This document shows positions 1 through 7,161 of a stretch of DNA of 8,184 bases, one piece after another (within the stretch, counting starts at the first letter, position 1; each line of letters opens with the position of its first letter). The notes beneath the pieces are model-generated. The model was given only the letters and a program-made list of their open reading frames with translations, was not told the origin of the DNA and did not search any database. The position numbers were made by a program, and so were the translations under genes. The stretch is from Pedobacter sp. (lineage in GTDB: Bacteria; Bacteroidota; Bacteroidia; Sphingobacteriales; Sphingobacteriaceae): assembly GCA_004295885.1 (NCBI GenBank), contig SEDG01000248.1:1-8184 (forward strand). The letters run 5' to 3'.

Positions 1-356
1 ATGTCATGTTTGATATATTGAAGGTCTAATGATGTATTCCCATCGTTATGAACTACAGAAATAGCAGGTTCCACTAAGTTTTTACCACCCGATGGTGTAT
101 ATGCATTATTCAGCATGGCACTATAATCGTTTCCCTTATACATGGCCGGAATGTTGCCATATTCGCTTTGATTGGCCAACTTTTTTCCAAAATAAATAAT
201 CTTCACCCCTTCTTTTGCATCTGTAGTTAATACCAATGCGTTATTTTGGGTTTCAATAGGGATAGTTTTCGTTTGGGCATTAATTTTCCCATAAACGAGA
301 GTTAATAGTAAAAGGGTAAGGCTAACTATTTTAATTTTGGATCTTAGTTTAAACAT
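1..356 (-). CDS. GH36 alpha-galactosidase, N-terminal 118 residues (3' end outside window)
   Basis: The open frame starts at an ATG at 354-356 and runs off the left edge without a stop. The first 28 residues (MFKLRSKIKIVSLTLLLLTL, then VYGKINAQ) form a basic and hydrophobic type I signal peptide with probable cleavage after INA, so a periplasmic or exported enzyme is expected. The following region carries hallmarks of the GH36 N-terminal beta-sandwich domain: I-I-Y-F-G-K-K-L (about residues 58-65), an E-Y-G-N-I-P-A segment, then E-P-A-I-S-V-V-H-N-D-G and a D-L-Q-Y segment. GH36 enzymes hydrolyse terminal alpha-galactosides with retention. The catalytic Asp residues lie beyond the window, so activity cannot be judged; full-length members are about 700-740 residues. 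It is last in the visible operon, 31 bases after the preceding stop. Family assignment is fairly firm; substrate is inferred. Confidence 0.82.
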   Translation of the reverse strand, partial: MFKLRSKIKIVSLTLLLLTLVYGKINAQTKTIPIETQNNALVLTTDAKEGVKIIYFGKKLANQSEYGNIPAMYKGNDYSAMLNNAYTPSGGKNLVEPAISVVHNDGNTSLDLQYIKHD

Positions 357-387
357 TATTGCTTCTTTAATAGGTTATTTTAACTAG

Positions 388-2415
388 CTATTTTTCGATT
401 TTTGATATTTTAAATATCCTTGCATCTGCTGCTGGCAAAGTGAAATTTGAATTTCCTGTCAGCAAAATCTTTTCATCACTTAAAACATCTGTAGCTATGT
501 ATCTTTGTTTCTCATCTAATCTCATGCTAGCTTTGGACATGGCAATTCTTTTCTCATCATCATTATAATTAAAAGCCACTAAATAAGTGATGCCTTTTAC
601 GTGTTTAGTAAACAGTGTTGATGCGGCGTTATGGTTTTCCATTGGCCTAAAGGCTCTCCCATCTTCAATGATTTGTAAGAGTTCAGGATTTTGGAAAAGT
701 TTTTTAGCCCTGTCCTTCCAAGGTCCATCTTCGGAAAAATCGTCACCAACGATTAGGCTTCCCGTGGCAAGGGCAGAAAATAACCGAGCCCTATTGGCAC
801 CTTCTTTCTCTGTTTTTAACACCACATGGTCTGCGTCTATGTAATCATATAAGTAGGTTTGCCACCAGCCATAGGTTAGGCTATTCAACGTGTATTTCGT
901 ATCGCTGATGGAGTGGAAAGCATCACAAGCAATTCTTCGCATATGTACATACCTCGCAGTGGCGATGTTTGGCGAGATGGCGGCATAAATGAGCATCTTA
1001 CCATCTAATTGGCGCAATAAAAACTGCATACCTTCTCTGTAGGCCTGCATACCTGTGGTTATCCTTGTATTATAAAAATGAGTTGATTCAATAGCCGCAT
1101 GGCCTAAAAAGTCAATTTTAATCATTTCGAAACCGCATTCTTTTAATTTACCAATAACCAAGGCAATCCTTTTTTGCGTACCTGGATGAGTGGGGTCTAG
1201 TGCCCTGGCGCCATCAATGTCATGATAAGTCTTTCCTGTTTTGGTCCACAGCTCACCATAAGTATAGTTGCTTCCCTCTACCCTTCTGCCCGAACCACCT
1301 TTAAAACCCCAATCTGTAAATGGTGCCCAATAGACACCTGGTCTTAACCCTCTTTTTTTCGTGTAGGCAGCAAACGCCTTTAGCCTGCTAAAATCTCCCT
1401 CTAAGCCCCCATCGATCAACTTGTCCCAATAAGAATCTAGATCTATAAAGGCCGTTCCCCCGCTTCTAAAACCTTTCAGGCTATCAGCGAAATAATCAAC
1501 TGTTTTAATTGCCTTTTCATAAGAAATATGCTCTTGCATGGCTCCCCAACTATTCCAGCCTACTGGCGTTGCCTGTTTCCATTTAAATACAATTGGAGCA
1601 TCTGCCAACTTACAAACTTTAGCATAAGCTTCCATCCCTTTTCTCCAATCAGCAAATGCACCAAAAAATATCCTCGAAGATGAGATCAGTTTGCCCTTGA
1701 TATAACCATGAGTTATGGTGTCTCTGGTAATCCGCTGGTCGGTAAACCCATTTTTCACGGCAAGAAGAATAGATTTATCGATATTTAGTTTGGTTTCCAC
1801 ACCAGTTTTCCAATCACCTTGCTCAACCGAGCCAGCAATCAAACCAGTTCTAGAGCCTTCATTATACAGTGCCCCTACCTCTGCACTCACCTGCGAATCT
1901 TTGTTCGATAACTGTTTGGTATTGTAACTGATAAATGTGTCATTATCAAACGGAACAAATACAGAATTGATTTCAGACGACCCGCCAAAAACACGAGTTA
2001 CACCTTGTATCGGGAACATTTCGTTAGAGGCTAAGGAATTGCCGATAAGTTGAACGCTGCATAAAAAATAAGGCAAGGCATCGTAGGCATAAAAGATTTG
2101 GCGCATTTCAGCCAAACCTTTCCCTTTCAGTATAATTGAATATTTTTTACCCTTCCCGATCCGATCATTCAGCATTTCCTTAGTAAAAGTTCTATTGGTA
2201 TAATCTTTTGAGGAATAGGTCATGTTACGGGTTTTAACCAATGAAAAGCCATCATCCAACCATTGAGTAGTTTGATTAAAAACTTTAAAAGTTCCTTTTT
2301 TAAGGTCATAACTTATTAAACCTTTCTTGCCAAAAGAAATATCAACTGCCCAAGATTTGGCAAGGAGCAGGAACATTAGCAACAAGCTTAAGAAAGAGGC
2401 TTTTCTATTGATCAT
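388..2415 (-). CDS. Secreted clan GH-D glycosidase, alpha-galactosidase-like (GH27/GH36 type)
   Basis: This 675-residue protein begins with a type I signal peptide (residues 1-23, cleavage probably after SWA) and has no lipobox, so it is probably periplasmic. Residues about 25-275 form a beta-rich N-terminal domain and about 280-590 a TIM barrel, followed by a small beta-rich C-terminal domain. The barrel opens with T-P-V-G-W-N-S-W (283-290), the GWNSW signature of clan GH-D. The nucleophile is predicted as D435 in M-I-K-I-D-F, and the acid/base as D498 in R-R-I-A-C-D-A-F. The usual D-D-G-W motif is replaced by I-D-L-D-S-Y-W (324-330), so galactose specificity is less certain; a related sugar such as L-arabinopyranose is possible. 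It starts 7 bases after the GH95 stop, which implies co-transcription and probably coupled translation. I cannot place it firmly in GH27, GH36 or an unclassified relative. Confidence 0.85.
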   Translation of the reverse strand: MINRKASFLSLLLMFLLLAKSWAVDISFGKKGLISYDLKKGTFKVFNQTTQWLDDGFSLVKTRNMTYSSKDYTNRTFTKEMLNDRIGKGKKYSIILKGKGLAEMRQIFYAYDALPYFLCSVQLIGNSLASNEMFPIQGVTRVFGGSSEINSVFVPFDNDTFISYNTKQLSNKDSQVSAEVGALYNEGSRTGLIAGSVEQGDWKTGVETKLNIDKSILLAVKNGFTDQRITRDTITHGYIKGKLISSSRIFFGAFADWRKGMEAYAKVCKLADAPIVFKWKQATPVGWNSWGAMQEHISYEKAIKTVDYFADSLKGFRSGGTAFIDLDSYWDKLIDGGLEGDFSRLKAFAAYTKKRGLRPGVYWAPFTDWGFKGGSGRRVEGSNYTYGELWTKTGKTYHDIDGARALDPTHPGTQKRIALVIGKLKECGFEMIKIDFLGHAAIESTHFYNTRITTGMQAYREGMQFLLRQLDGKMLIYAAISPNIATARYVHMRRIACDAFHSISDTKYTLNSLTYGWWQTYLYDYIDADHVVLKTEKEGANRARLFSALATGSLIVGDDFSEDGPWKDRAKKLFQNPELLQIIEDGRAFRPMENHNAASTLFTKHVKGITYLVAFNYNDDEKRIAMSKASMRLDEKQRYIATDVLSDEKILLTGNSNFTLPAADARIFKISKIEK

Positions 2416-2422
2416 TTTACTC

Positions 2423-4681
2423 TTAAGCTTTTGTAGCCATTATATTGATTATTTTACCATTAAGCCTAATTTTTACCATTTTAGGTTTAGGAGAATACAC
2501 TCGGTATCCAGTTACCTTGCCGTCTTTCCAGTTGATATCTACCGTAAAGTTACCCCTCGCTTTAAGTCCCTTGATTGAGCCATACTTTTTCCAAGCGTCT
2601 GGTATTGCTGGTAAAAAGTCGATAAAGCCATCATGACTCTGTAATAACATCTCAACAATTGCTGCAGCCGCACCGAAATTTCCATCAATCTGAAAAGGGG
2701 GGCCAGCAGACAACATATTAGGATAAACACCACCCCCAGCTCCATAGTTGATGTCAGTTCTCATTGTCGGTTTCAAGATTTCCCTTAGTAATTTAAAAGC
2801 ACGGTTACCATCTTGCAGCCTTGCCCAAAATAGTTGTTTGTAAGCAATAGACCAACTTGGCCCATCATCGCCCCTAACTTCCAATGTTTTTTTTGCTGCT
2901 TCAGCTAGCGCTGGTGTAGAAAAAGGGGTAATCAATGCTGCTGGATATAGACCGTATAAATGAGAAATATGTCTATGCTGTGGATCGGTTTCCTTATAAT
3001 CTTCTAGCCATTCTTGAATGCGCCCATCTTTGCTGATGATTCCAGCAGGGGGCAGCATCTTTAACCTGGATTGAAGCTCGGCCCTAAACTCAGAATCAAT
3101 GCCCAACAGTTTCGATGCTGTAATTACATTACCAAATAACTCTCTTACAATCTGATTATCGATAGTTGGGCCCATAGAGATGCTAGCCGTGCGACCGTTT
3201 GGCAAATAAAAAGAATTTTCTGGAGAAACCGACGGTGAAGTAACCAGCCAGCCTGACTTTGGATCTTTAATCAGCGCACTTTTATAAAATGTTGCCGAAC
3301 CTTTCAACACGGGATAAATACTTTTGAGGTATTTCAGGTCCTGACTAAAGGCATAATGTTCCCAGAGGTTATTGCATAGCCAACCAGAACCAGCGTTTGA
3401 AGCTCCCCAAGAAGCACTTTCACCTGGTTCTGTAAAACCCCAAACGTTCGTAATCACATGAGCAATCCAGCCGTCTGCATTATAATAGGCCTTCGCTGTT
3501 CTCTCACCAGGCTTTTGCAAACTGCGCACCAACTCTGAAAGTGGGAGATTTAACTCTGAAAGGTTAGCTGGCTCTATGGCCCAGTGGTTCATCTGAACAT
3601 TCACGTCCAAATGGTAATCTCCGTTCCATGGTGTGTTAATTTGGTTAGCCCATAAGCCTTGTAAATTTGGAGGTAGCAATCCAACACGGGTGCTGCTAAT
3701 GCTCAAATACCTTCCAAATTGAAAAAATAAGGGTGCCAAAGCCACATCATCTCCATAATTTTTATAGAAGCGATCAAGCCTTAAGTTTGTTGGTAATTTT
3801 GTAGCATTTCCTTCACCCAGATCTATGCTTACCCTCTTAAAAAGTTTAGCATATTTTGCAATGTGGTTGCCAAGTTCTAATTGATAAGGCTTTTTCTTAG
3901 CTGCAATAAGAATGGCGGCAGTTTTTCTTTCAAAATCTGGGTCTTTAAAATCTGTCCCAGCAGAAACATAAATAATCACTTCAGTTGCATTTTTTATGTT
4001 TATGGAATTGTTACCCGCCACCATTGTTCCGCCAGTAAGTTTTGCGTTTACCTTGGCTAGGTACTTCATCCCCTTACCGTCAACACCATTGTCAAGTTGG
4101 CCGTTCATTTGCAATTCATTTCCAACCATGTTTATGGTAGCCTTTTCAGGCCTGCTGATAGAAATACTTAGATTTAACTTACCCGGTTGGTCTGCAGTTA
4201 GTCTGATGATATTGATATCGCTATCAAAACTGCAAAAATATTCCTTCTTGTAGTTAACCCCGTTCAACCGATAGGTGGCCTTAGCCACCAAATTTCCTAG
4301 CATTTGGTATTTACCCCATTGCGCACCTCCAGATCCTGGTCCTTTACAAACAAAATCACGATTTACTAAATCTTGGGCTTCATCATTCTTGCCTTCTAAA
4401 ATAAGTTGTCTTATTTTTGGTAAGCTTTTATGAGCCTCGTAGTTATTTGCGTCTTGTTTGCTGCCAGACCAAAGGGTGATGTCGTTTAAAACGATATTCT
4501 CTCGCCATACTCCACCATCAGGAGTCATACCTAGCCTGCCGTTGCCCAAAGGAAGAGTTTCCTCCCACATTTTTGCAGGCGAATTGTACCATAATTGTGG
4601 CTTAACTTGTGCAAAGGACTTATGTACGGTTACAAAACATGAAAATGAACAAAGAATAAAAACGAAAAGCTTTTTACACAT
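2423..4681 (-). CDS. GH95 family exo-glycosidase (alpha-L-fucosidase or alpha-L-galactosidase)
   Basis: This 752-residue protein has a type I signal peptide (1-24, cleavage probably SFA-Q). The N-terminal GH95 domain begins with L-W-Y-N-S-P-A and continues with E-T-L-P-L-G-N-G-R-L-G (about 30-51) and L-N-D-I-T-L-W-S-G (65-73). The (alpha/alpha)6 barrel follows from about residue 290, with N-L-Q-G-L-W (339-344), H-L-D-V-N-V-Q-M-N-H-W (357-367), S-P-S-V-S-P-E-N (482-489), H-R-H-I-S-H-L (569-575) and F-Q-I-D-G-N-F-G (663-670). By comparison with bifidobacterial AfcA, E488 is the likely general acid and D666 the partner Asp, with inverting chemistry. H357 matches the sugar-binding His of fucosidases; the position of the first catalytic Asn is D359. 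Length is normal. GH95 acts on alpha-1,2-L-fucosides or alpha-L-galactosides; the choice here is not settled. An AAGG lies directly before the ATG. Confidence 0.93.
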   Translation of the reverse strand: MCKKLFVFILCSFSCFVTVHKSFAQVKPQLWYNSPAKMWEETLPLGNGRLGMTPDGGVWRENIVLNDITLWSGSKQDANNYEAHKSLPKIRQLILEGKNDEAQDLVNRDFVCKGPGSGGAQWGKYQMLGNLVAKATYRLNGVNYKKEYFCSFDSDINIIRLTADQPGKLNLSISISRPEKATINMVGNELQMNGQLDNGVDGKGMKYLAKVNAKLTGGTMVAGNNSINIKNATEVIIYVSAGTDFKDPDFERKTAAILIAAKKKPYQLELGNHIAKYAKLFKRVSIDLGEGNATKLPTNLRLDRFYKNYGDDVALAPLFFQFGRYLSISSTRVGLLPPNLQGLWANQINTPWNGDYHLDVNVQMNHWAIEPANLSELNLPLSELVRSLQKPGERTAKAYYNADGWIAHVITNVWGFTEPGESASWGASNAGSGWLCNNLWEHYAFSQDLKYLKSIYPVLKGSATFYKSALIKDPKSGWLVTSPSVSPENSFYLPNGRTASISMGPTIDNQIVRELFGNVITASKLLGIDSEFRAELQSRLKMLPPAGIISKDGRIQEWLEDYKETDPQHRHISHLYGLYPAALITPFSTPALAEAAKKTLEVRGDDGPSWSIAYKQLFWARLQDGNRAFKLLREILKPTMRTDINYGAGGGVYPNMLSAGPPFQIDGNFGAAAAIVEMLLQSHDGFIDFLPAIPDAWKKYGSIKGLKARGNFTVDINWKDGKVTGYRVYSPKPKMVKIRLNGKIINIMATKA

Positions 4682-4753
4682 ACCTTATTTTAAATTTATA
4701 TTGGATCCAACTCCAGCCAATTACGCTATCTAAAGGATTAAATATTGGTTAAT

Positions 4754-5974
4754 TTATTGCTTATTCCAAAATCTAAGCTCACTGATGTTGCTGTAGTTAC
4801 CATCACCAGTAGTTACGTGTTTAATTCTGATTCTGATATAGCGAATTGGCTTACCTTGGTTATCTAAATCAAAAGTAAGGGCATTTTTACCATCATCACT
4901 GCGCACAACATCTTTAAGCAAGGTCCATCCTTTAGCAATTGATTCACTTGCCCAACCACTATTATTGGCCCTAAGTGTAGTAGCTGCATTGGTTAGATCT
5001 GCAATACCCCATACTTCAAACTGATCTGGATTATTACAACAATCTCTTCCCGTTTCTTCAATTCGAGCTAAGTTTGAATAAACCTTTCCTAAATCAAAGG
5101 TGAGAACGTGCGGCATTCCACCGCTACCATCGCTGTGAAAAATATTCGGATAACCTTGCGGACCCACACTTCCATCCCATAATTTGCTAATGCTTGTACC
5201 TGATTCATAGGTATTCACATCATTTGGCAGGCGAACTTCGCTAAATAACGATCGGTCGCATAACACATAGGTAAATATTTTTGGGAAGGTAGAGAAATCT
5301 GTAACCGTGAAAACGTCCAAAGAACCCTGGCCTGGGATATATGAAGATCTGTAAAGAATATCAGTTCCCGCCTTATAATCCGTAAGGGTAATATTAGCCT
5401 CAGTTGGCAGAAGAGTTTTATCTATCGTTGCGCCGCTATTATTTGTATACCTGATTATAGTGTTCACATTAATGGTATCTGGCTGTGCAAAATTCAATTG
5501 AACTGATCCGTTACCGTTTACCACATACGGATTCGTGGCATTATAGGGCCTGTTAAGCAACCCCGATTGATATAACGGCCCATATACCCTTACATTATTT
5601 GCTGCAATTGGAACAGATCTGTTGCCTTTTGCATCATAGGAATAAATGGTGAAGCTGTAAGTATACTCCTTTAAATTTGGGATGATTACCTTTATGATAT
5701 CAGAGGTATTGTGGCTTGTTGCACTCACCTCCATAGAATCTAAATTATTGTTCCAATAAATTACATATCTGCTTACACTTGGATCTGGACTCGGATTCCA
5801 CCATAGAGCGGTTCTTAAATTTCCAGGTTTAGCGGTAACATTAGCTACCTTACCTGGGTAAATAACCTCTCCATTTTTTAAGTAATCCTTAAAGGCAAGA
5901 TCATCTTTGGTACAGCTTACTATTACAACGATCAGTAGTAACAACAGGCCACTAATTTTATATATATTTTTCAT
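4754..5974 (-). CDS. Surface lipoprotein with DUF4998-like and DUF5000 (discoidin-like) domains
   Basis: This 406-residue protein has a lipoprotein signal: a hydrophobic run then V-I-V-S-C, with the lipidated Cys at 21. The next residues, T-K-D-D, fit the acidic lipoprotein export signal that sends Bacteroidota lipoproteins to the cell surface. Residues about 35-130 form a fibronectin-like DUF4998-type region (P-G-K-V-A-N-V-T-A, then a W-W-N-P-S-P-D segment). Residues about 240-406 resemble DUF5000, an F5/8 type C sandwich: L-W-D-G (265-268), G-G-M-P-H-V-L-T-F-D-L-G (285-296), the strand P-I-R-Y-I-R-I-R-I (376-384) and the end N-I-S-E-L-R-F-W. It probably binds glycan beside SusC/SusD; there are no catalytic motifs. 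It starts 18 bases after the preceding stop and shares its architecture with that neighbour. The vicinal pair C312-C313 is notable. Ligand unknown. Confidence 0.85.
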   Translation of the reverse strand: MKNIYKISGLLLLLIVVIVSCTKDDLAFKDYLKNGEVIYPGKVANVTAKPGNLRTALWWNPSPDPSVSRYVIYWNNNLDSMEVSATSHNTSDIIKVIIPNLKEYTYSFTIYSYDAKGNRSVPIAANNVRVYGPLYQSGLLNRPYNATNPYVVNGNGSVQLNFAQPDTINVNTIIRYTNNSGATIDKTLLPTEANITLTDYKAGTDILYRSSYIPGQGSLDVFTVTDFSTFPKIFTYVLCDRSLFSEVRLPNDVNTYESGTSISKLWDGSVGPQGYPNIFHSDGSGGMPHVLTFDLGKVYSNLARIEETGRDCCNNPDQFEVWGIADLTNAATTLRANNSGWASESIAKGWTLLKDVVRSDDGKNALTFDLDNQGKPIRYIRIRIKHVTTGDGNYSNISELRFWNKQ

Positions 5975-5992
5975 GTTTGAAAATTTAGCTTT

Positions 5993-7126
5993 TTATAATT
6001 TGAACATCTTACTACCTTGGATCACCATAAATTGCCATTCTGCCGTTGTATGGGCTACAGGAGCAAGTCCAGATGGAGGAGGGGGATAATTGTAATTGCC
6101 CATATTTATCCAATCGCCTATAATTGTGCCAACAGGTGCCGATAGTGGTAAGGGCGCATCTCTAGGTGCTGCAGCATTTGAACCCCATACCGAGAACACC
6201 TTTGGATTACCGTGCCCATAAGCAAATTTGTCGCTTCCATCAGGTCTTTCCCATAAAACAAAACGGCTTAGTTTTGCGCTTATGCCCAAGCCAAATGTTG
6301 CAATTGCAGGCATTGCCCCACCAGGTGCAGTGTGCCATCCATTAGAATTCCCATCTGTTTTTCCATCCCATAAATAAGGCAAGTCCCAACCATAGGCAAT
6401 TACCCCATCACTTGGCAATCTATACTGGAAAAACTTATTCCTATCAAGCAAGGTTTCGAAAAACGGAGTTACGGTTTTGTAAGTCGTATCAGAGATATTC
6501 CCAAAATTATCGGTTACATAATAGCCAATCTTTTTCGCAACAGGCGCATAACCTCTCACCGAGTAATCTATAGTCTCTAACTTCCCATAATGTTGATCAA
6601 TTACATCAGAACTATTGTTGTCACTTACACTCAACAAGACTATACCTAGATTCTTTTTTAAGGAGTTTAGACCTGTTATTTTTATCCCTCCAAAATCAGG
6701 ATCAGCATTAATAGTTGGTTTCAACAGTAAATACGGCGGGGTATCTGGATTTACCTTTACTACCACTGGATCCGACTTAACCTCTGCCCTACTCACCGCG
6801 TACAAAGTAACGTCGTAACCTTGTTTTTTGGCAAAACCATCAACCATAATGGTATCAGAATAGTAACTAGACTTTGTTTCCCTTGTAGTTACTCCGTTTA
6901 TCTTGTATCGGGCTAACACATATAAAAGGTTTTTAGAGTTGGGCAAATCGTAGGTGATATAAGCTCCACCATTAAAATTGTCTACTTTAATATTGGTTAC
7001 CAGCCCTGGCTTAGCCATATCTGTAGATGATGGCTCGTTATAGTTTTCAGCCTTTTCGCAAGCGCCAATGCAAGCGAAAACTGCAACCATCGTTGACAAA
7101 AAAAGCCAATTTTTAAAATTTTTCAT
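5993..7126 (-). CDS. DUF4959/DUF5126/DUF5000-type surface lipoprotein, apparently C-terminally disrupted
   Basis: This 377-residue protein has a signal peptide ending A-C-I-G-A-C, lipid attachment at C23, then E-K-A-E. Residues about 35-125 fit DUF4959 and about 130-225 DUF5126, both beta-sandwich modules. From about 235 a DUF5000 (F5/8 type C-like) domain begins: R-L-P-S-D, L-W-D-G (252-255), G-G-A-M-P-A-I-A-T-F-G-L-G (269-281), V-F-S-V-W-G-S-N (310-317) and D-W-I-N-M-G (338-343). Such proteins sit after SusD in PULs and probably bind glycan at the cell surface. The C-terminus is abnormal: after P-P-P-P-S-G-L-A the expected V-R-Y-I-R strand and closing strand are missing, and the chain ends in H-T-T-A-E-W-Q-F-M-V plus a short unrelated tail. 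Another frame over the same bases reads M-A-I-Y-G-D-P-R-stop, a plausible family ending. A deletion with frameshift is inferred; about 40 residues appear lost. It begins 35 bases after the susD stop. Confidence 0.85.
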   Translation of the reverse strand: MKNFKNWLFLSTMVAVFACIGACEKAENYNEPSSTDMAKPGLVTNIKVDNFNGGAYITYDLPNSKNLLYVLARYKINGVTTRETKSSYYSDTIMVDGFAKKQGYDVTLYAVSRAEVKSDPVVVKVNPDTPPYLLLKPTINADPDFGGIKITGLNSLKKNLGIVLLSVSDNNSSDVIDQHYGKLETIDYSVRGYAPVAKKIGYYVTDNFGNISDTTYKTVTPFFETLLDRNKFFQYRLPSDGVIAYGWDLPYLWDGKTDGNSNGWHTAPGGAMPAIATFGLGISAKLSRFVLWERPDGSDKFAYGHGNPKVFSVWGSNAAAPRDAPLPLSAPVGTIIGDWINMGNYNYPPPPSGLAPVAHTTAEWQFMVIQGSKMFKL

Positions 7127-7161
7127 ATCATTTAATATAAATATTCATAAACATCATTCAT

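Noticed and set aside
587..844. Plus-strand open frame of 85 codons, and similar ones at 1715-1927, 2327-2578, 3996-4253, 4458-4733, 6615-6818 and 7771-7983
   Set aside because: Each lies wholly or almost wholly opposite a strongly supported minus-strand gene, and the translations show no recognisable domain.
2539..2745. Minus-strand open frame of 68 codons in another frame
   Set aside because: It lies inside the GH95 gene, whose conserved F-Q-I-D-G-N-F-G segment is in the other frame.
4682..4753. Possible internal promoter or terminator in the 72-base gap before GH95
   Set aside because: On the minus strand there is a TTG, 19 bases, then TAAATTTA, loosely like the Bacteroidota TTG/TAnnTTTG pattern. 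The last base mismatches, and the site would start transcription almost at the ATG. CCAATAT occurs twice and GGATCC is palindromic, but no GC-rich stem with a T-run was seen.
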